64,000 nt of DNA from Frankia casuarinae (GTDB lineage: Bacteria > Actinomycetota > Actinomycetes > Frankiales > Frankiaceae), in contig NC_007777.1 of NCBI RefSeq assembly GCF_000013345.1, forward strand, positions 930,001 through 994,000, given 5' to 3'. Positions 60,694 through 64,000 of this stretch are shown here, piece by piece (within the stretch, counting starts at the first letter, position 1; each line of letters starts with the position of its first letter). The position numbers and the translations under genes are program-made. The notes beneath the pieces are model-generated. The model made no database searches, was not told where the DNA came from, and saw only the letters and a program-made list of their open reading frames with translations.

Positions 60694-61146
60694 TTATTCC
60701 AGGTGCAGTGCGCCCTCCTCAGCCGTGCGTGCATCCACGTCCGGCGTGACGATGCTGGGAATGGCGAAGTTCGCGTCGTAATCCTCCGCGAGGGTCGTCG
60801 TCCCCTCGCCGTACGCGTCCGCATCGAGAACAGCCCCGGACTCCCGCCGCTCGGCTTCCAGGTAGGGGTCGGCGTCCGGCGTTTCCGCGGCGAGTTGCCG
60901 ATCGAAGGACGGCCCCGCACGCTCCTCACGCGGTGTGCTCGGATAGCGGACGCCGGCACTCGGTCTGTCGGGCGCGTCCCAACTGTCGTCCAATGGATCT
61001 CGGCCGGCATCCGTCGAGCCGAGATCGTCGCTGTCGAGCATCTCCGCGGGTTCCAGGGGAGCATCCTCGCGGTACCACGGCTGTTCGGAGTCGGCTGTGA
61101 TGGAACCAGGGTCGAACTGCTCGGAACCCGAGGCTGGCTGCGCCAT
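60694..61146 (-). CDS. DUF5709 protein
   Basis: A 150-residue acidic, mostly disordered protein of the actinobacterial DUF5709 family: D-P-L-D-D-S-W-D-A-P-D-R-P-S near residue 55, then S-F-D-R-Q-L-A-A-E-x-P-D and A-E-E-G-A-L-H near the end. The function is unknown. ATG 61146 is taken because homology starts there; the open frame runs to 61281. Confidence 0.82.
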   Translation of the reverse strand: MAQPASGSEQFDPGSITADSEQPWYREDAPLEPAEMLDSDDLGSTDAGRDPLDDSWDAPDRPSAGVRYPSTPREERAGPSFDRQLAAETPDADPYLEAERRESGAVLDADAYGEGTTTLAEDYDANFAIPSIVTPDVDARTAEEGALHLE

Positions 61147-61695
61147 GGCTGTCTCCCTGACCGGCCCACGGACGCGGCGCGGCCTGCTTGGGACATCCCG
61201 CAACATTCCGCCCAGCAAAGCGAGTCCGGCCACTGTTGATATCGGTGCGTCCCGGGCCGCTCCCGGCACGCCTCGCCGCATGACCTTCCCGGCGACGGCC
61301 GGGCTAAGCCCGCCGCCGTGGTCCTTGCTCGCCGTGGCCCCATGGTTCGACCACCGTCTGGTTCTCGCGGATGATCCTCGTGGACGGCGTGTGCGGATGA
61401 TCCCGGCGCCGGTCGCGGATCCGGCCGTGGATCCGCGCCACCTTCGCCCGGGCCTTCGTCCGCTTCACCGACCCTGCCGCGTGCGGGACAGCTCCCGCTG
61501 CGCCCGGGCGAGGCGCTGCCGGTCGCGGCGTGAACGACGTGGATCAGGCGACCGGGTGGGGGTGTGTGCCGCCGCGGACCGGGCGCCCGCCGAGAGTGGC
61601 ATTGCGAGTGCCATCGGCAGCGGGACGGACACGGTTACCGCGTGGGGTGACCCCGCTTGTCGGCGAATAGGAGATGGCGTATACCGTCCCGCTTT
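61147..61695. other. Intergenic region with TnpB relic
   Basis: 549 bp between the divergent DUF5709 and HTH-protein genes. It contains a fragment of an IS200/IS605-type TnpB gene on the minus strand (61346-61536). No other gene was recognised. Confidence 0.55.
61346..61536 (-). pseudogene. TnpB (IS200/IS605 family) remnant with frameshift
   Basis: Two adjacent minus-strand frames read R-L-A-R-A-Q-R-E-L-S-R-T-R-Q-G and then G-S-V-K-R-T-K-A-R-A-K-V-A-R-I-H-G-R-I-R-D, followed by S-T-R-I-I-R-E-N-Q-T-V-V-E. This is the order of the TnpB region just before its first catalytic domain. A frameshift near 61478 separates the two parts, and the RuvC-like domain is gone. No terminal repeats or omega-RNA end were seen. 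Confidence 0.7.
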
Positions 61696-62691
61696 GTGGC
61701 TACTGTTGCTGACCGGATACTCGACCAGCTTGCCAAAGTTCCCGCGGGTTTGGACGACGGCAGGTTGGCGGCGGCGATCGGGGCGAGCCGGGGCACGGTG
61801 AACCAGGTCTGCCGGAAGCTCGCGCAGGCGGGGCGGCTGGACCGGGGGCAGGGTCCCGACGGCCTGATTCTCAACCGTCTGACGCTCGCGGCGACCTCGC
61901 CGCCCGAGGAGTCGGAATCCGCCGATGTCGTCCCCTCGGCCGATGTCGTCCCCTCAGCGCTCGTCGAGGAGGTCACTTCTCCCGCCGTGGCCGAGCCTGT
62001 TCCCGATGCGTCCGCGTCGGTCGAGTTCCCGTCGGCCCAGCCTGTTCCCGACGTCTCCGCGTCGGTTGAACGTGCTTCTGCGGGGTCTGAGCCTGCCGTC
62101 GCCGCAGCCGAGGCGGTCACGGCCACAGGCGCCGATGAGCAGGCGGTCGATGGCGAGCCGGTGGACGTGCCCGCCGAGCCGGCCGCCGAGGTCGTCGAGG
62201 TCATTGAGGTCGTCGAGCCCGACCCGGTCGCCGAGGCGGGTGCGGCGCCGGCCGTGCCGGCCCCGGGGCGCGCCGAGGATCCGGTCACGGTGATCGGCCA
62301 GGCCCTGGCCGCCCTGGACGAGGCGATGTCCGTGTTGGGCAGCACGATCGTCCCGGCCTCACTCGATGCGGTAGGTGGTGCGTCGCATGCCTCTCCGTCG
62401 CCGGGCGGTACGGTAACCGAGCTTTCCGGGGAGCAGGGGGCTCCCACGGAGCGCGCCGAGGGCGTCGGGGGTGGCAGCCGGCCGGTAGTCGGTGCGCCCC
62501 TGCCCACAGGGACGGCCGCGAGCCGGGAGACCCACGAGCCGGCGAGCGGGGGTACCGCACGCCGGGAAGGCGGGGAAGACGGGGCCGGGGGGAGCACCCC
62601 GACTTTGGAGAAGGCACCGGCCGATCGCGCGAGCACCGCACCGGTGCGTCGAAGCTGGTGGCGCCGAATGTTTGTCCGTAACGCCCATTGA
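61696..62691 (+). CDS. HTH protein with long Val/Glu/Pro-rich tail
   Basis: A 331-residue protein of no recognised family. Residues about 1-55 look like a winged helix or helix-turn-helix (V-A-D-R-I-L-D-Q-L-A-K-V-P-A-G-L-D-D-G-R-L-A-A-A-I-G-A-S-R-G-T-V-N-Q-V-C-R-K-L). The next 250 residues are low complexity, rich in Val, Glu, Pro and Ala. A short conserved-looking helix (T-V-I-G-Q-A-L-A-A-L-D-E-A-M-S-V-L-G) lies near 200, and the protein ends in a basic aromatic tail (R-R-S-W-W-R-R-M-F-V-R). It may bind DNA at one end and membrane at the other. GTG 61696 is the likely start; TTG 61657 is the longest. Confidence 0.6.
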   Translation: MATVADRILDQLAKVPAGLDDGRLAAAIGASRGTVNQVCRKLAQAGRLDRGQGPDGLILNRLTLAATSPPEESESADVVPSADVVPSALVEEVTSPAVAEPVPDASASVEFPSAQPVPDVSASVERASAGSEPAVAAAEAVTATGADEQAVDGEPVDVPAEPAAEVVEVIEVVEPDPVAEAGAAPAVPAPGRAEDPVTVIGQALAALDEAMSVLGSTIVPASLDAVGGASHASPSPGGTVTELSGEQGAPTERAEGVGGGSRPVVGAPLPTGTAASRETHEPASGGTARREGGEDGAGGSTPTLEKAPADRASTAPVRRSWWRRMFVRNAH

Positions 62692-62802
62692 TGTAACTAG
62701 CGGTACATAGTCGGCAGTGGGACCGGCTGTCGTCAGCTGAAGCGTCGACGATGTTGATCGGCAATAACGTTTCGAGCGTCACCGATCTACCAGGGGAGAG
62801 CA

Positions 62803-64000
62803 TGTCCATGCGAGCGAGATCGCTCGTCGCCGCCGCCGCCATTGTGCTGTCGTCGCTGGCGCTCGTCGCCTGCGGCAGCCGGGCCAGTAGCAGCGGAACG
62901 ACCTCGGCCGGCAACAAACCGGCCGGGGTGTCGAACAATACAGCTTCGGATATCGGCGTCACGCCGACCGAGATCAAGATCGGTACAATCGCTGGCCTGA
63001 GCAGCGGTTTCGGACCGGACACGTTCTCCGCCTCACTGTACGGGGCGCGGGCCTATTTCAAGGCGCTCAACGCCGCGGGCGGAGTAAACGGGCGCACCGT
63101 GAACCTCGTCGAGTGTGACGACAAGGGCAGCGGGGACGGAAATGCGAACTGCGCGCACAAGCTCGTCGACGACGAGAAGGTCTTCGCGCTCGCCGGGGTG
63201 ACGGCGTTCGACTACACGGGTGCGCAGTACATCAACTCCAAGGGTGTTCCGGATATCGGCGGCCAGCCCGTGTCCGCCGCCTACGATCAGTATCCGCACC
63301 TGTACTCGATCTACGGCAGCTATTATCCGCGCACCGGCAGCCGTCCCGGCTACAACGGCACGCTCTACGCGGGGACCGAGATCTACCGCTGGTTCAAGCA
63401 GAATCTGAAGACCAACGTCGCCGGGGTTGTGTACTACAACGTCGCCCCGTCGGAGCGGTACGCCAAGTCGATCGCGGACGGCCTGCGCAAGGAGGGCTAC
63501 ACGGTCGTCGAGGAGCAGATCAATCTCGGCGCCCCGAGTTGGGACGCAACGGTCCTCGACCTCAAGCGGCGCGGCGTCCAGATCGTCTTCGACGCGATGG
63601 ACGACGGCGGTAACGCTCAGCTGTGCAACGCCATCGAGTCCCAGAAACTGCCGATCACGGCGAAGGTGACCCCGCCGCAGGGCTGGGCCAACAACATCCG
63701 CCAGGTCTACAGCGCCTCCCCGAACTGCCGGAACACGATCTACTCCACCGGCGGCACCGCCAACTATGCGGACACTCAGATTCCCGCGGTCGCCACGTTC
63801 CAGAAGGATCTGCAGGCGGCCGCGCCCGATCGGGTGGCCAAGATGAACCTGTGGATGCTCGAGGGTTACGCCTCGGCCCAGTGGCTGACCGACGCGATCC
63901 GCTCCTGCGGCGCCGACGTCACCCGCGCCTGCGTCGAGGCGTACATGAACAGCGGCAAGGACTACGACGGTCACGGCCTGCTCATCCCGACCGGCCGGAA
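62803..64000 (+). CDS. Branched-chain amino acid-type ABC substrate-binding lipoprotein (partial)
   Basis: The frame is open to the window end (399 codons). A lipoprotein signal is clear: M-S-M-R-A-R-S, a hydrophobic run, then the lipobox L-V-A-C-G near residue 24. The mature part begins I-K-I-G-T-I-A-G-L and has G-A-R-A-Y-F-K-A-L-N-A-A-G-G-V-N-G-R, matching Leu/Ile/Val-binding (LivK/type I periplasmic) proteins, with V-T-A-F-D-Y-T-G and Y-Y-N-V-A-P-S-E-R-Y-A. The ligand is unknown; such proteins also bind amides, urea and aromatics. The AGGGGAG ribosome binding site precedes ATG 62803. The transporter genes must lie beyond the window. Confidence 0.9.

Overview
The window is very GC-rich and reads as a chromosome segment of a high-GC actinomycete, most likely Frankia or a close relative. 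The evidence is an ftsE-ftsX-smpB-ssrA block, dense GTG starts and ATGA stop/start overlaps, a complete hopanoid operon ending in squalene-hopene cyclase and a nucleosidase-IspH fusion, and actinobacterial families such as DUF222-HNH, DUF5709, DUF1275 and DUF6986. The genus assignment is inference.

1-8 kb: the end of ftsE, ftsX, a converging DUF222/HNH nuclease gene with a perfect LexA (SOS) box in its promoter, smpB, a THUMP-like methyltransferase, a 3-hydroxyisobutyrate-dehydrogenase-type oxidoreductase, a DUF1275 membrane protein, a VOC protein and the tmRNA gene ssrA. 8-12.3 kb: an accessory module bracketed by two copies of the sequence flanking the tmRNA 3' end. It holds a 5'-truncated DUF4037 gene, an XRE/nucleotidyltransferase (AbiE-like) toxin-antitoxin pair with a palindromic operator, a truncated ArdA-type antirestriction gene and a small HTH protein. 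12.6-24.5 kb: a PadR-ABC-permease operon, an IS3 relic, an SDR epimerase, a Nudix hydrolase, an MMPL exporter with a divergent TetR regulator, and an SDR reductase.

25-39 kb: hopanoid synthesis. hpnC-hpnD-hpnE-polyprenyl synthase-shc-(hpnG::ispH) form one tightly spaced operon that makes squalene, cyclises it to hopene and feeds side-chain processing. A divergent HxlR/thioesterase pair interrupts the cluster, then hpnH, a TetR regulator and the hpnB glycosyltransferase follow.

39-60 kb: nitrogen scavenging from purines. Urease (ureA-B-C-F-D, with no ureG or ureE present) sits beside an adenine-deaminase-like gene that has lost its metal ligands, a three-subunit molybdenum hydroxylase of the xanthine dehydrogenase type, allantoinase, an allantoicase::OHCU-decarboxylase fusion, HIU hydrolase, a DUF6986 lyase-like protein, an 8-oxoguanine-deaminase-type amidohydrolase and an agmatinase-family ureohydrolase. 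Together they describe a route from purine through urate, allantoin and urea to ammonia, but uricase and a ureidoglycolate enzyme are not in the window. The end holds a TrmH/SpoU methyltransferase, a DUF2752 membrane protein, a DUF5709 protein, a TnpB relic, an unrecognised HTH protein with a low-complexity tail, and the start of a branched-chain-amino-acid-type ABC binding protein.

Several short gene relics (IS3 orfA, TnpB, an ABC permease, a DUF234 ATPase) lie in the intergenic gaps. In-frame tandem repeats of 9, 12, 15 or 18 bp recur in non-conserved linkers and tails of otherwise ordinary genes. These two patterns are the main unusual textures of the region.
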